Below are positions 1 to 8,719 of a DNA stretch of 64,000 nt, piece by piece; position 1 is the first letter of the stretch; each line of letters begins with the position of its first letter. The notes under the pieces were generated by a model. The model saw only the letters and a list, made by a program, of their open reading frames with translations. It was not told the DNA's origin and ran no database searches. A program made the translations under genes and the position numbers. The stretch is taken from positions 32,467 to 96,466 of the forward strand of contig JAWRHV010000025.1 in NCBI GenBank assembly GCA_040266995.1, written 5' to 3'. Source of the stretch: UBA4312 sp040266995. GTDB lineage: Bacteria; Bacillota_I; Bacilli_A; Erysipelotrichales; Erysipelotrichaceae.

Positions 1-137
1 GTTCAAAGACAGGTTGGAATTATCAACTGTTTTGAATTTGTGATGTTTATAAAACATCAATCAATTTAAAGGTTGATAAAGAATAATAAAGAATGAAACA
101 GTAAAATAAAATTTTTTAATTTTTTGTAAAAATAGTG

Positions 138-169
138 TTGACACCTGAAACAGTGCGTGATAATATAAT
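138..169 (+). promoter_or_regulatory. Promoter of the tRNA pair
   Basis: A perfect TTGACA (138-143) is followed 17 bases later by TAATAT (161-166) inside a longer TAATATAAT run. The region upstream (60-130) is very AT-rich, as in UP elements of stable RNA promoters. It lies about 20-25 bases before the first tRNA. Confidence 0.7.
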
Positions 170-186
170 TGAGCATCAACAAACAC

Positions 187-263
<77 letters not shown>

Positions 264-285
264 CGTTTGTTGATTTCACATACAT

Positions 286-361
286 GGGGTGTTAGCTCAG
301 CTGGGAGAGCACCTGCTTTGCAAGCAGGGGGTCAGCGGTTCGATCCCGCTACGCTCCACCA
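286..361 (+). tRNA. tRNA-Ala (anticodon TGC)
   Basis: The acceptor strands GGGGTGT and ACGCTCC pair with two G-T wobbles, the D loop, T arm (GGTTCGATCCC) and encoded CCA are all present, and the anticodon loop reads TTTGCAA, giving anticodon TGC. It is the second gene of a two-tRNA unit with its own promoter at 138 and terminator at 373. Confidence 0.95.
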
Positions 362-372
362 TATTGTACAGT

Positions 373-396
373 AAGTTCCGAAAGGAACTTTTTTTC
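373..396 (+). terminator. Terminator of the tRNA unit
   Basis: AAGTTCC-gaaa-GGAACTT hairpin followed by seven or more T. It starts 12 bases after tRNA-Ala. Confidence 0.85.
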
Positions 397-473
397 TTTT
401 CTATGTGCGAAGTTTTCATTCTGTGTAGGAATTGTTATGGTATATAATATAAGCAAGATAAAGGAGACACATT

Positions 474-1046
474 ATGAACTTGCTACAATTATTATTAGGA
501 ACAATGACATCGAACAGCTCTGTAAACTCAGTTTCCGAACAAACCGGTATTTCTTCGGAGATGGTTAAAAAGCTGTTGATCCTGGCTTTGCCTCTGTTGA
601 TCCGTTATATGACACAGAATGCTTCCAATCAGACAGGCGCGCAATCCTTGTTGAATGCCTTGGGACAACATTCCTCCAACAAAAGTATGTCATCCATGAT
701 TACTGAGGCAGACAATGAAGATGGAAAAAAGATCATCGGCCATATCCTGGGAAAGGATCAGGGAAGTGTTGTCAGCTCTCTAGCTTCGCAAACCGGTTTG
801 CAGGATGATCAGGTTACATCCATTCTTGGCCAGATCGCGCCGGGTCTGTTATCCGGGTTATCGGCTGCCACGACACAGCCAAAGCAGGATGAGCTGTCTG
901 GATTGATGAATATGTTTGGAGGACAGGCAACTTCTCAATCTGCTTCCCTGGATCTGTTAGGAACGTTGTTAGGCTCCGGCAAACCATCACAGAGTGCTGT
1001 GGATGGCAGTGACTTGTTGAACCTTCTGGGACAATTTATGAAATAA
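474..1046 (+). CDS. DUF937 domain protein
   Basis: This 190-residue protein matches the DUF937 (YidB-like) family by its pattern: an N-terminal amphipathic stretch, 'ALPLLI' around residue 38, and two Ala/Gly/Leu/Ser-rich repeats resembling each other (about residues 18-65 and 98-130, each with a Q-T-G motif followed by a hydrophobic helix ending in L-L-S/L). The biochemical role of the family is unknown. No signal peptide is seen. The start is fixed by AAGGAGA eight bases upstream, and TATAAT at 443-448 is a likely -10 box. It is a single gene closed by a terminator at 1051. The family call rests on my recognition of the repeat pattern. Confidence 0.75.
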   Translation: MNLLQLLLGTMTSNSSVNSVSEQTGISSEMVKKLLILALPLLIRYMTQNASNQTGAQSLLNALGQHSSNKSMSSMITEADNEDGKKIIGHILGKDQGSVVSSLASQTGLQDDQVTSILGQIAPGLLSGLSAATTQPKQDELSGLMNMFGGQATSQSASLDLLGTLLGSGKPSQSAVDGSDLLNLLGQFMK

Positions 1047-1050
1047 TAAT

Positions 1051-1072
1051 AAAAGGGGATTCCCCTTTTTTT
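1051..1072 (+). terminator. Terminator after the DUF937 gene
   Basis: AAAGGGGA-TCCCCTTT stem with almost no loop, followed by a T run. It lies 5 bases after the stop codon. Confidence 0.75.
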
Positions 1073-1132
1073 AGTTTCTGACATACTGTGTGTCAGTTAT
1101 GTTTGTATCCTTTCAGTACAGAGGAGGATACA

Positions 1133-1357
1133 ATGACAATTGAACAATATATGGAACTGCCTTACCGGATTGAAATCGAAGAGGAGAACGGGCAGTATCG
1201 CATCTGTTATCCGGAATTACCAAACTGCTTTGTGATCGTATCATCGTTAGACCAGCTGGTGGAAACGACCAGAAGCTTAAAAAGACATTGGTTTCAATGT
1301 GCAATCCATTCTCATTTTGAAATTCCCTTGCCGACCATGATGATGGATATTCTTTGA
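1133..1357 (+). CDS. HicB-like small protein (orphan)
   Basis: The 74-residue product has the layout of the HicB-like antitoxin fold: an N-terminal 'YRIEIEEENGQYRICYPELP' strand-turn-strand with the P-E-L-P-(N/G)-C element, followed by a helix (residues about 42-58). HicB proteins neutralise the HicA mRNA interferase. No HicA-like ORF lies next to it and there is no DNA-binding C-terminal domain, so it may be a solitary relative rather than a working antitoxin. The start is chosen at 1133 because GAGGAGGA sits just upstream; a longer reading from 1088 has no ribosome site. The next gene (HAD) begins 21 bases downstream, suggesting co-transcription. Confidence 0.6.
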   Translation: MTIEQYMELPYRIEIEEENGQYRICYPELPNCFVIVSSLDQLVETTRSLKRHWFQCAIHSHFEIPLPTMMMDIL

Positions 1358-1378
1358 GAATCATGATTTAATAAGGAT

Positions 1379-2056
1379 ATGGAAAAATTTCAGTGTATAT
1401 TATTTGATTTGGACGGTACCTTGACCGAATCGGGACCGGGGATCATCCATTCCATGGACTATGCGTTAAAACAGATGGGCATCCAGGAAACAGAACGACT
1501 GAAGGAATTTATCGGACCACCCTTGAACGTGACGCTCAGTCGTCTGTATCACATGAATGAAGAAGAAATCAAAGAGACGATCCGTTTATATCGCCAGTGG
1601 TTTGACGAACACGAAATCTTCAACTTTGAAGTGTATCCAGGCATCCTTGAGATACTGATGGAATGTGAACAACGGGGAATCGTATGTGCTGTTGCCTCCA
1701 GCAAGCCGGAATATTATGTGCGCAGGATGCTGGAGCATGCCGGCATCGATTCGTATTTTCGTTTGATCTGCGGGACAGCCATGTCCGATGAGACTACCAA
1801 AGGGAATAGGGATAACAAGCAGGAAGTTATCCGAACGGTCCTGACTACATTCAGAGGGCAGCAGACCATTGATGATAAAACATCTGTTGTCATGGTCGGG
1901 GATAAGAAAAACGATGTGGACGGGGCAGCCGTGAATCAGATTCCCTGCATCGGTGTCGGTTATGGGTACGGAAGCAGGGAAGAACTGGAACAGGCACAGT
2001 ATTATGTAAAAACGACACAAGAGCTGTATGCGCTTCTTTTCAATCAACAGGCATAA
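1379..2056 (+). CDS. HAD family hydrolase (phosphoglycolate phosphatase-like)
   Basis: A 225-residue HAD-superfamily phosphatase of the Gph/PpaX type. Motif I is FDLDGT (catalytic aspartates about residues 10 and 12), motif II is the serine in VASSKP (about 102-107), a lysine lies in DDKTS, and motif IV is GDKKNDVDGA (about 180-189). The helical cap between motif I and motif II (about residues 15-85) makes it a subclass I enzyme. The substrate cannot be read from sequence; small phosphorylated metabolites are typical. AAGGAT stands just before the ATG. It probably shares a transcript with the HicB-like gene upstream. Confidence 0.85.
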   Translation: MEKFQCILFDLDGTLTESGPGIIHSMDYALKQMGIQETERLKEFIGPPLNVTLSRLYHMNEEEIKETIRLYRQWFDEHEIFNFEVYPGILEILMECEQRGIVCAVASSKPEYYVRRMLEHAGIDSYFRLICGTAMSDETTKGNRDNKQEVIRTVLTTFRGQQTIDDKTSVVMVGDKKNDVDGAAVNQIPCIGVGYGYGSREELEQAQYYVKTTQELYALLFNQQA

Positions 2057-2110
2057 CAAACTGTATTCAATCAATATCGTGGTATACTGAAAGGCAAAGG
2101 GGGTTTTAAA

Positions 2111-2956
2111 ATGATTGGAATTGTTGATGTTGGCGGTGGAATGCGTGGTGCTTATGGGGCCGGCATTCTGGATTATTGCATGATGCATGATATACATTTT
2201 GATTATTGTATCGGCGTATCGGCAGGCAGTGCCAACTGTATTTCCTATCTGGCCGGACAGATACACAGAAACTATGAATTCTACACAAAATACATATTCC
2301 GTAAGGATTATATGGGAATCAAAAATTATTTACAGACGCACTCCTATTTAAATCTGGATTATATCTATGGTACGTTATCCAATTCAGATGGCGAAAGTCC
2401 GTTGGATTTTGATGCGATCCAGAGATCCGATAAGATTTTGAAGGTTGTTTGTACCGATGCGGAAACAGGCTATCCGGTTTACTTCGGAAATGAGGATGTG
2501 CATAAAGATGATTATGCGATCATCAAGGCTTCCAGCTGTGTGCCGGTCATTGATGAACCATATCCGGTGTATGACCGCTTCTACTATGATGGTGGTATCA
2601 GTGATCCCATTCCTTTTCGCAAAGCGTTGGAGGATGGCTGTGACAAGGTGGTCATTGTCCTGACACGGCCAAAAGACTTCTATCGAGATCCGAAAAAAGA
2701 TATGGCCTTGTCGCGTTTGATCGAAAGGAAATACCCGCAGGCAGCGGTTCAGCTGGCCAGTCGGGCTGTGACCTACAATATCAGCCTGGATCAGGCGAAA
2801 AAGTATGAAAAAAAGGGGAATGTACTGATCGTGGCACCGGATGATATTGGTGATATGGATACGTTGACCAAAGACAAAGAGGCCATTGATAAGCTGTATG
2901 AAAAAGGCTATCTGGATGCGATCCAACTGTATGATTTCTTAGGTATTTCAAAATGA
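2111..2956 (+). CDS. Patatin-like phospholipase family protein
   Basis: A 281-residue protein with the patatin catalytic dyad. The glycine-rich oxyanion loop GGGMRGAYGAG is at residues 9-19, the nucleophile elbow GVSAGS at about 36-41, and the second catalytic residue lies in DGGISDP at about 160-166. These are lipid acyl hydrolases acting on membrane phospholipids or other acyl esters; bacterial single-domain members such as YlbK/RssA are intracellular. No signal peptide or membrane helix is seen. AAAGGGGG lies upstream of the ATG. The stop codon is inside a terminator hairpin, so the gene ends its transcript. Confidence 0.88.
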   Translation: MIGIVDVGGGMRGAYGAGILDYCMMHDIHFDYCIGVSAGSANCISYLAGQIHRNYEFYTKYIFRKDYMGIKNYLQTHSYLNLDYIYGTLSNSDGESPLDFDAIQRSDKILKVVCTDAETGYPVYFGNEDVHKDDYAIIKASSCVPVIDEPYPVYDRFYYDGGISDPIPFRKALEDGCDKVVIVLTRPKDFYRDPKKDMALSRLIERKYPQAAVQLASRAVTYNISLDQAKKYEKKGNVLIVAPDDIGDMDTLTKDKEAIDKLYEKGYLDAIQLYDFLGISK

Positions 2957-2970
2957 GATACCTTTTTTTA
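2941..2970 (+). terminator. Terminator at the patatin gene end
   Basis: AGGTATTTC-aaaat-GAGATACCT hairpin followed by a T run. It overlaps the stop codon. Confidence 0.7.
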
Positions 2971-3003
2971 TGATATACTTGAACAGGAATGTGGGGTGGA
3001 TGT

Positions 3004-3888
3004 ATGAACGCAAATGTAACTTGTGTTGCTTGTTTGCTGAATAAGGAAGAACAGGCGTTACGAGCCTTTGTCGATGATGAAAAAAAAGAAAGATATATAC
3101 AGAGCGTTTTAAAGCTGCTCTATGATCATGGATTACAACAATCAAGTCCCTGGCTGGCGATGCATCTTGAACAGATGCGTAAAGAAGCCTATGGGCAGAT
3201 AATCGATTATGCACCGATCAAAAGAAAGTATAACGAATACATGCTGACAATTCAGGAAACGATCGATCAGTCGATCCGACAGGCCGATGATCCGATTGCG
3301 GCCGGCATCCGCTATGTATGTGCGGGAAACTATATTGATTTCGGGGCGATGGCAACGGTGGATGATGCCATCCTGGAGACGATCTTGACCAAAGCGAAGA
3401 CGACGCCTATCGATCCAAAGGAATTGCAGGCTTTTAAAGACGATCTGGAAAAAGGGAAAGAAGTGGTCTATTTTTTGGATAACTGTGGAGAAATCGTTTT
3501 GGATAAACTGTTCATTCGCTTGTTGAAGGAAGTGTATCCGCATCTGCAGATCCATGCCTGTGTACGTGGGAAACCGATCTTGAACGATGCCTCGATGGAG
3601 GATGCCATCGAAGTGGGGCTGACAGAAGTCACAGAATGCATCGATACCGGTGCCGGGGCACCGGGAGCTGTCTATTCCGTGATGAGTGAAACAACCAAGG
3701 AAATGGTAAAAAATGCCGATGTGATCATCTCTAAAGGCATGGGTAATTTTGAGGGGCTTCACGGCGAAGGATTCAATCCGTATTATTTATTTCTTTGTAA
3801 ATGTGAATTGTTTACCCGTCGTTTCGGTCTAGGCTTGTACGATATGGTCTTCGTACGGGAAGAGCGGATGAAATTGTTGACACAGTAA
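3004..3888 (+). CDS. DUF89 / ARMT1-like damage-control phosphatase
   Basis: The 294-residue product belongs to the DUF89 family of metal-dependent phosphatases, which remove damaged or side-product sugar and nucleotide phosphates. Signs are the N-terminal C-x-x-C in 'TCVACLLNKEEQ', the metal-binding DNCGEIVLD block near residue 157, the GKPILNDA block near 193 and the SKGMGNFEGL block near 245. This matches the short CxxC subgroup found in bacteria and archaea. The start at 3004 is preferred because GGGGTGGA precedes it; an upstream ATG at 2989 has no good site. The substrate is not known. Confidence 0.8.
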   Translation: MNANVTCVACLLNKEEQALRAFVDDEKKERYIQSVLKLLYDHGLQQSSPWLAMHLEQMRKEAYGQIIDYAPIKRKYNEYMLTIQETIDQSIRQADDPIAAGIRYVCAGNYIDFGAMATVDDAILETILTKAKTTPIDPKELQAFKDDLEKGKEVVYFLDNCGEIVLDKLFIRLLKEVYPHLQIHACVRGKPILNDASMEDAIEVGLTEVTECIDTGAGAPGAVYSVMSETTKEMVKNADVIISKGMGNFEGLHGEGFNPYYLFLCKCELFTRRFGLGLYDMVFVREERMKLLTQ

Positions 3889-3954
3889 GTATATAAAAAG
3901 ACAAGTTTAGGGATATTTGATAAACTATGTATAAATACAATAGAGGGCGTGACT

Positions 3955-4899
3955 ATGAATCAGACAGAATATAATGAAATTGAAAGCATTGTTGAAACGA
4001 TATTAGATGATTATAAAAATAATCGGGACATTGATAAGATGACAATGCACCATCAGCCGGATCAGGAAAAGATCTACGATATTATGAATAAGCTGATGCG
4101 GATCGTTTATCCGGGATATTACAGAGATCGTGTATATAAGATCTTTAACATGCGGCATACATTGTCGACATTGATCGAAGATGTGTTGTTCAATTTGCGA
4201 AAACAAGTGGGCATCGCCTTGCGAAATGACCCGAAATATAAAGATGCTGAAGAATCTTTGGTACGCAGTGCTTCCAAAGAGATTACCATGGAATTCTTTA
4301 AACGAATTCCCAAGATCCGGGAATATTTAAATACGGATCTTTTGGCTACCTTTGACGGGGATCCGGCTGCTGACAGTAAAGATGAGATCGTATTGTGCTA
4401 TCCGGGGCTGTATGCCATTACCATCTATCGGATTGCCCATGAGCTGTTTTCATTGAATGTTCCGATCATTCCACGTATGATGTCCGAGCATGCACACAAT
4501 AAAACAGGAATCGATATTCATCCGGGGGCTACGATCGGGAAATATTTCTTCATAGACCATGGTACCGGCATCGTAATCGGTTCTACAACCGAGATTGGTG
4601 AACATGTCAAGATCTATCAGGGCGTAACCCTGGGGGCTTTGTCGACCAGTGGTGGACAGTCTTTACATGGAGTCAAACGACATCCGACGATCGAAGATTA
4701 TGTAACGATCTATTCCGGTGCTTCCGTACTGGGAGGAAATTCACGGATCGGACATCATTCCATTATCGGCAGTAACGTGTTCTTGACATATACGATTAAT
4801 CCGAACACTCGTGTTTCTATCCGAAACCACGAGCTGTCGATCAAAAACAATGAACATACTGTCCGGGATACAGAAGAAAACTGGGGAGACAAAATATGA
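3955..4899 (+). CDS. cysE: Serine O-acetyltransferase
   Basis: A 314-residue serine acetyltransferase of the longer SrpH/EpsC type. It transfers acetyl from acetyl-CoA to L-serine, giving O-acetylserine for cysteine synthesis. The N-terminal two thirds are helical; from about residue 175 come hexapeptide repeats of a left-handed beta helix, including 'GIDIHPGATIG', 'IDHGTGIVIGSTTEIG' with the active-site histidine, and 'YQGVTLGA'. The ATG at 3955 is preferred over an in-frame GTG at 3949 because of the GAGGG spacing. It overlaps the next gene by 4 bases. An O-acetylhomoserine sulfhydrylase gene at 11.5 kb belongs to related sulfur metabolism, but no cysteine synthase is in the window. Confidence 0.9.
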   Translation: MNQTEYNEIESIVETILDDYKNNRDIDKMTMHHQPDQEKIYDIMNKLMRIVYPGYYRDRVYKIFNMRHTLSTLIEDVLFNLRKQVGIALRNDPKYKDAEESLVRSASKEITMEFFKRIPKIREYLNTDLLATFDGDPAADSKDEIVLCYPGLYAITIYRIAHELFSLNVPIIPRMMSEHAHNKTGIDIHPGATIGKYFFIDHGTGIVIGSTTEIGEHVKIYQGVTLGALSTSGGQSLHGVKRHPTIEDYVTIYSGASVLGGNSRIGHHSIIGSNVFLTYTINPNTRVSIRNHELSIKNNEHTVRDTEENWGDKI

Positions 4900-5327
4900 A
4901 ATTTTGCCTGTATTCTCCCGGTATGAACTGGGAGGCCAAAGGGTTTCCCGGGGTGGAGGATGAGCAGATACTGACAATCGATGAGCAGGGAAATGTCTGT
5001 TTGGAAACGTATTGTTATTCATTGGCGCATGAAAAGGTAGTCAAACGAAAAGAATCCTGCTTACTGGATGAAAAGACGACGAAGGATCTGATGCACTATC
5101 TTGAAATCGTCAGCCGGACAAAGCCTTCTGACTATCCGAACTATATTCGTCCCTGGGTCCTGCGCTGGCAGGATGGCCAGACCAACGGGTTGATGAATGG
5201 ACAGGTTTACGCAAAGGATGTGGATCTGACCGAATATATGCGTAAGGTCATACCGCTGTCCGATCTGTTTGTCTTTGATAATACAGATCGACAGGATATC
5301 GGCATGGGCTGTTATTGTGCGGAGTAA
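4896..5327 (+). CDS. Hypothetical protein downstream of cysE
   Basis: I do not recognise this 143-residue protein. It is soluble-looking and mixed alpha/beta in character, with aromatic residues spread through it and cysteines near both ends, including a C-terminal GMGCYCAE. It has no signal peptide or membrane segment. Its ATG overlaps the stop codon of the serine acetyltransferase gene (ATGA), so it is translationally coupled to it and probably accessory to it or simply co-expressed. A two-way terminator follows at once. Confidence 0.6.
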   Translation: MKFCLYSPGMNWEAKGFPGVEDEQILTIDEQGNVCLETYCYSLAHEKVVKRKESCLLDEKTTKDLMHYLEIVSRTKPSDYPNYIRPWVLRWQDGQTNGLMNGQVYAKDVDLTEYMRKVIPLSDLFVFDNTDRQDIGMGCYCAE

Positions 5328-5330
5328 ATG

Positions 5331-5360
5331 AAAAGTGAGAGGAAGTCCTCTCACTTTTTC
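5331..5360. terminator. Bidirectional terminator between cysE unit and carB
   Basis: AAAAGTGAGAGGA-ag-TCCTCTCACTTTT is a 13-bp stem with A/T runs on both sides, so it can end both the plus-strand unit and carB on the minus strand. The last codons of carB lie inside it. Confidence 0.85.
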
Positions 5361-8300
5361 TCTATGATCTGTTCATGCCATTCCTGCAGGGAATGGATCG
5401 GATTGATCGTATGCTCACGCATATATTTAATACCTTGTGCTGCAGCAGAACCGGCCGCCATGGTAGTCAGATACGGGATCTTGTGTTTGATGGCCGTTTT
5501 ACGTAAATAGCTGTCATCGTGGGCACTCATCTTACCGATTGGTGAGTTGATGACCAAATTGATTTCACCGTTGGTCATCAGGTCGATGATATTCGGACGG
5601 CCTTCGTACAGCTTTTTCACATACAAACACGGAATACCGGCATTCTGAATGCATTCGAAGGTCTTTCCGGTTGCGATGATCTTGAAGCCCAGATTATAGA
5701 AGATTTCCGCAACCTCCGGTACTTCTGCTTTATCCTGGTCGTTGACCGAAATCAGGATGTTTCCTTTCAAAGGAAGGATCATCGAAGCACCTTCCTGTGC
5801 CTTGTAGTAGGCTTCACCGGTTGACTTGGCAATGCCCAGCACTTCACCCGTCGAACGCATCTCCGGTCCGAGGATCGGATCGACTTCCTGGAACATGTTG
5901 AACGGGAAGACAGCTTCTTTGACACCGTAATACGGGATTTCTCTTTCTCCCAGGCTTTCTACCGGGCTAGGGCGTCCGGTCAGATCGCGTGTGATGATAT
6001 CGGTAGCTAACGGGACCATGCGGATGCCGCAGACCTTGGATACCAAAGGAACGGTCCGGGAAGCCCGCGGATTGGCTTCCAGTACGAAGATCTTACCGTC
6101 TTCGATGGCATACTGCATATTCATTAAGCCGACTACATTCATTTCTTCGGCAATCTTTCGTGTATATTCCTTGATGGTCTTTAACTGCTCGTCGGTAATG
6201 TTCTGTGATGGAATGATGCAGGCAGAGTCTCCGGAATGGATGCCGGCTAACTCGATGTGCTCCATAACCGCCGGTACATAGGCGTGTTTTCCATCACTGA
6301 TGGCATCTGCTTCACACTCCAGGGCATGATGTAGGAATCGGTCGATCAGGATCGGACGATCCGGTGTAACACCGACGGCTGCCTTCATGTAGTCCGACAT
6401 GCTTTCATCATCGTATACAACTTCCATGCCTCGTCCACCTAATACATAAGAAGGGCGGACCATACATGGATAACCAATTTGATTAGCGATTTCCACAGCC
6501 TCTTCTACGGTTGTTGCCATACCGGATTCCGGCATCGGAATCTCCAGTTTATCCATCATGTTTCTAAACAAGTCACGGTCTTCAGCCAGGTCGATGACCT
6601 CCGGTGATGTTCCCAGAATGCGAACTCCGTTTTTCTCTAACTCACTGGCTAGATTCAATGGGGTCTGTCCACCAAACTGGGCGATGACGCCGACTGGTTT
6701 TTCTTTCTTATAAATGCTCAATACATCTTCTAATGTCAATGGTTCAAAATACAGTTTATCGGATGTATCGTAATCAGTGGATACGGTTTCCGGGTTACAG
6801 TTTACGATAATGGTTTCAAATCCGAGCTTTTTCAAAGACTGGGCTGCATGTACACAGCAATAGTCAAATTCAATACCTTGACCGATCCGGTTCGGACCTC
6901 CACCCAGGATCATGATCTTTGGTTTGTCTTCGTTGACAGGATCTTTGTCTTCACCATTATATGTGGAATAGTAATAGGCACTGTTTTCGGTACCGCTGAC
7001 ATGAACACCATCCCAGGCTTCTTCCAATCCCAGCTCGATCCGCTTATTGCGAATTTGATCTTCTGGTACATCCAGGATCTGTGACAAGTATTTATCGGAG
7101 AATCCGTCTTTCTTTGCCTGGATGAACAATTGATCGGATGGCAAGTTTCCATTGCAGGCCAATAAAAGCTCTTCCAGTTCTACCAGCTCTTTCATTTGCT
7201 CGATGAAGTATTCCTTGACATTGGTCAGGTTATGGATTTCGGCAACACTGGCTCCCTTACGCAGCGCTTCATACATGATAAAGTGCCGTTCACTGGATGG
7301 ATCGACCAGCAAGGACAGAAGTTTTTGTTTGCTCATCTGATCATAGCCATTGACATGTCCCAGGCCATAACGTCCTTTTTCCAGAGAACGGATGGCTTTC
7401 TGGAAGGCTTCTTTATAGGTTTTACCGATGCTCATGACTTCACCGACAGCACGCATCTGGGTACCTAATTTATCATCGACCCCCTTGAACTTTTCAAAAG
7501 CCCAGCGGGCGAATTTCACGACGACATAATCACCGCCTGGCATATATTTATCCAGGGTTCCATACTTGCCGCAAGGCAGTTCGGATAAAGTTAAGCCGGT
7601 TGCCAGTTTCGCTGATACCAGGGCAATCGGGAAGCCGGTTGCTTTGGAAGCCAAAGCGCTGGAACGAGATGTTCTTGGGTTGATTTCAATAACGATAATA
7701 CGGTCGCTGACCGGATCGTGTGCAAACTGTACGTTGGTTCCCCCGATCACGCCGATATGCTCAACGATTTTGTAAGCCTGTTCCTGCAAACGGGCTTGTA
7801 GTTCTTCGGAGATGGTCAGCATAGGCGCTGTACAGAAAGAGTCACCGGTATGGACTCCCATCGGATCGACGTTTTCTATGAAGCAAACCGTAATCATATT
7901 GTTGTCCTTATCGCGGACAACTTCCAGTTCCAGCTCTTCCCATCCAAGGATGGATTCTTCAACCAGGACTTGTCCGACCAGACTGGCCTGCAGACCACGG
8001 GCACATACGGTTTTCAGCTCTTCACGGTTATAGACCAGACCGCCACCGGCACCACCCATTGTGTAGGCTGGCCGCAGCACAACCGGATAACTGAGGTCAT
8101 CGGCAATTTGAAGTGCCTGATCTACGCTGTAAGCGACTTCGCTGCGAGCCATTTCGATGCCCAGCATGTTCATGGTCTTCTTGAATTCAATACGGTCTTC
8201 GCCTCGTTCGATCGCATCTACCTGTACACCGATAACCTGTACATTGTATTTGTCCAGAATACCTTCTTTATACAGCTCGGCACAAAGATTCAGCCCGGAT

Positions 8301-8578
8301 TGTCCACCTAGGTTCGGCAACAGGGCGTCCGGCCGTTCCTTGGCGATGATCTGTTCCAGTCTTTTCACATTTAATGGTTCAATATAAGTAACATCTGCCA
8401 TCTCCGGATCGGTCATGATCGTAGCTGGATTGGAATTGACCAATATGATCTGGTAACCAAGGCTTCGCAGTGCTTTGCACGCCTGGGTACCGGAATAGTC
8501 GAATTCACAGGCTTGTCCAATGACAATAGGTCCGGATCCTATAATTAATATTTTATGAATATCAGTTCTTTGCGGCAT
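5351..8578 (-). CDS. carB: Carbamoyl-phosphate synthase large subunit
   Basis: A full-length 1075-residue large subunit. It joins ammonia from the small subunit's glutaminase, bicarbonate and two ATP into carbamoyl phosphate for pyrimidines and arginine. Two tandem ATP-grasp halves are seen: the first opens with 'ILIIGSGPIVIGQACEFDYSG' near residue 10, the second with 'IMILGGGPNRIGQGIEFDYC' near residue 555, and each carries 'GGxGGG/GGRGME'-type nucleotide loops. The C-terminal MGS-like regulatory domain (about 930-1075) is present. AAGGAGG precedes the ATG. carA is not adjacent: the gene stands alone between a terminator and the divergent degV gene. Confidence 0.97.
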   Translation of the reverse strand: MPQRTDIHKILIIGSGPIVIGQACEFDYSGTQACKALRSLGYQIILVNSNPATIMTDPEMADVTYIEPLNVKRLEQIIAKERPDALLPNLGGQSGLNLCAELYKEGILDKYNVQVIGVQVDAIERGEDRIEFKKTMNMLGIEMARSEVAYSVDQALQIADDLSYPVVLRPAYTMGGAGGGLVYNREELKTVCARGLQASLVGQVLVEESILGWEELELEVVRDKDNNMITVCFIENVDPMGVHTGDSFCTAPMLTISEELQARLQEQAYKIVEHIGVIGGTNVQFAHDPVSDRIIVIEINPRTSRSSALASKATGFPIALVSAKLATGLTLSELPCGKYGTLDKYMPGGDYVVVKFARWAFEKFKGVDDKLGTQMRAVGEVMSIGKTYKEAFQKAIRSLEKGRYGLGHVNGYDQMSKQKLLSLLVDPSSERHFIMYEALRKGASVAEIHNLTNVKEYFIEQMKELVELEELLLACNGNLPSDQLFIQAKKDGFSDKYLSQILDVPEDQIRNKRIELGLEEAWDGVHVSGTENSAYYYSTYNGEDKDPVNEDKPKIMILGGGPNRIGQGIEFDYCCVHAAQSLKKLGFETIIVNCNPETVSTDYDTSDKLYFEPLTLEDVLSIYKKEKPVGVIAQFGGQTPLNLASELEKNGVRILGTSPEVIDLAEDRDLFRNMMDKLEIPMPESGMATTVEEAVEIANQIGYPCMVRPSYVLGGRGMEVVYDDESMSDYMKAAVGVTPDRPILIDRFLHHALECEADAISDGKHAYVPAVMEHIELAGIHSGDSACIIPSQNITDEQLKTIKEYTRKIAEEMNVVGLMNMQYAIEDGKIFVLEANPRASRTVPLVSKVCGIRMVPLATDIITRDLTGRPSPVESLGEREIPYYGVKEAVFPFNMFQEVDPILGPEMRSTGEVLGIAKSTGEAYYKAQEGASMILPLKGNILISVNDQDKAEVPEVAEIFYNLGFKIIATGKTFECIQNAGIPCLYVKKLYEGRPNIIDLMTNGEINLVINSPIGKMSAHDDSYLRKTAIKHKIPYLTTMAAGSAAAQGIKYMREHTINPIHSLQEWHEQIIEKK

Positions 8579-8621
8579 TTGTCGTCCTCCTTATTTTCCA
8601 ATTTATTATTATACATATCCT

Positions 8622-8673
8622 TTGAAAAGAATTCCATGTATTTTTCCTGAAAGTACTTTCATTGAAAAGAATT
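8622..8673. promoter_or_regulatory. carB/degV intergenic operator-like elements
   Basis: The 12-mer TTGAAAAGAATT occurs twice in the same orientation, at 8622-8633 and 8662-8673, exactly 40 bases apart. Between them lies the perfect 14-base palindrome TGAAAGTACTTTCA (8648-8661). The cluster sits in the middle of the divergent carB-degV spacer. It looks like a regulator binding region, but I do not match it to a known box. Confidence 0.45.
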
Positions 8674-8719
8674 ATGGCAATGTGATAACATATTATAAAA
8701 CAATTGTAAGGTGAGAAAT

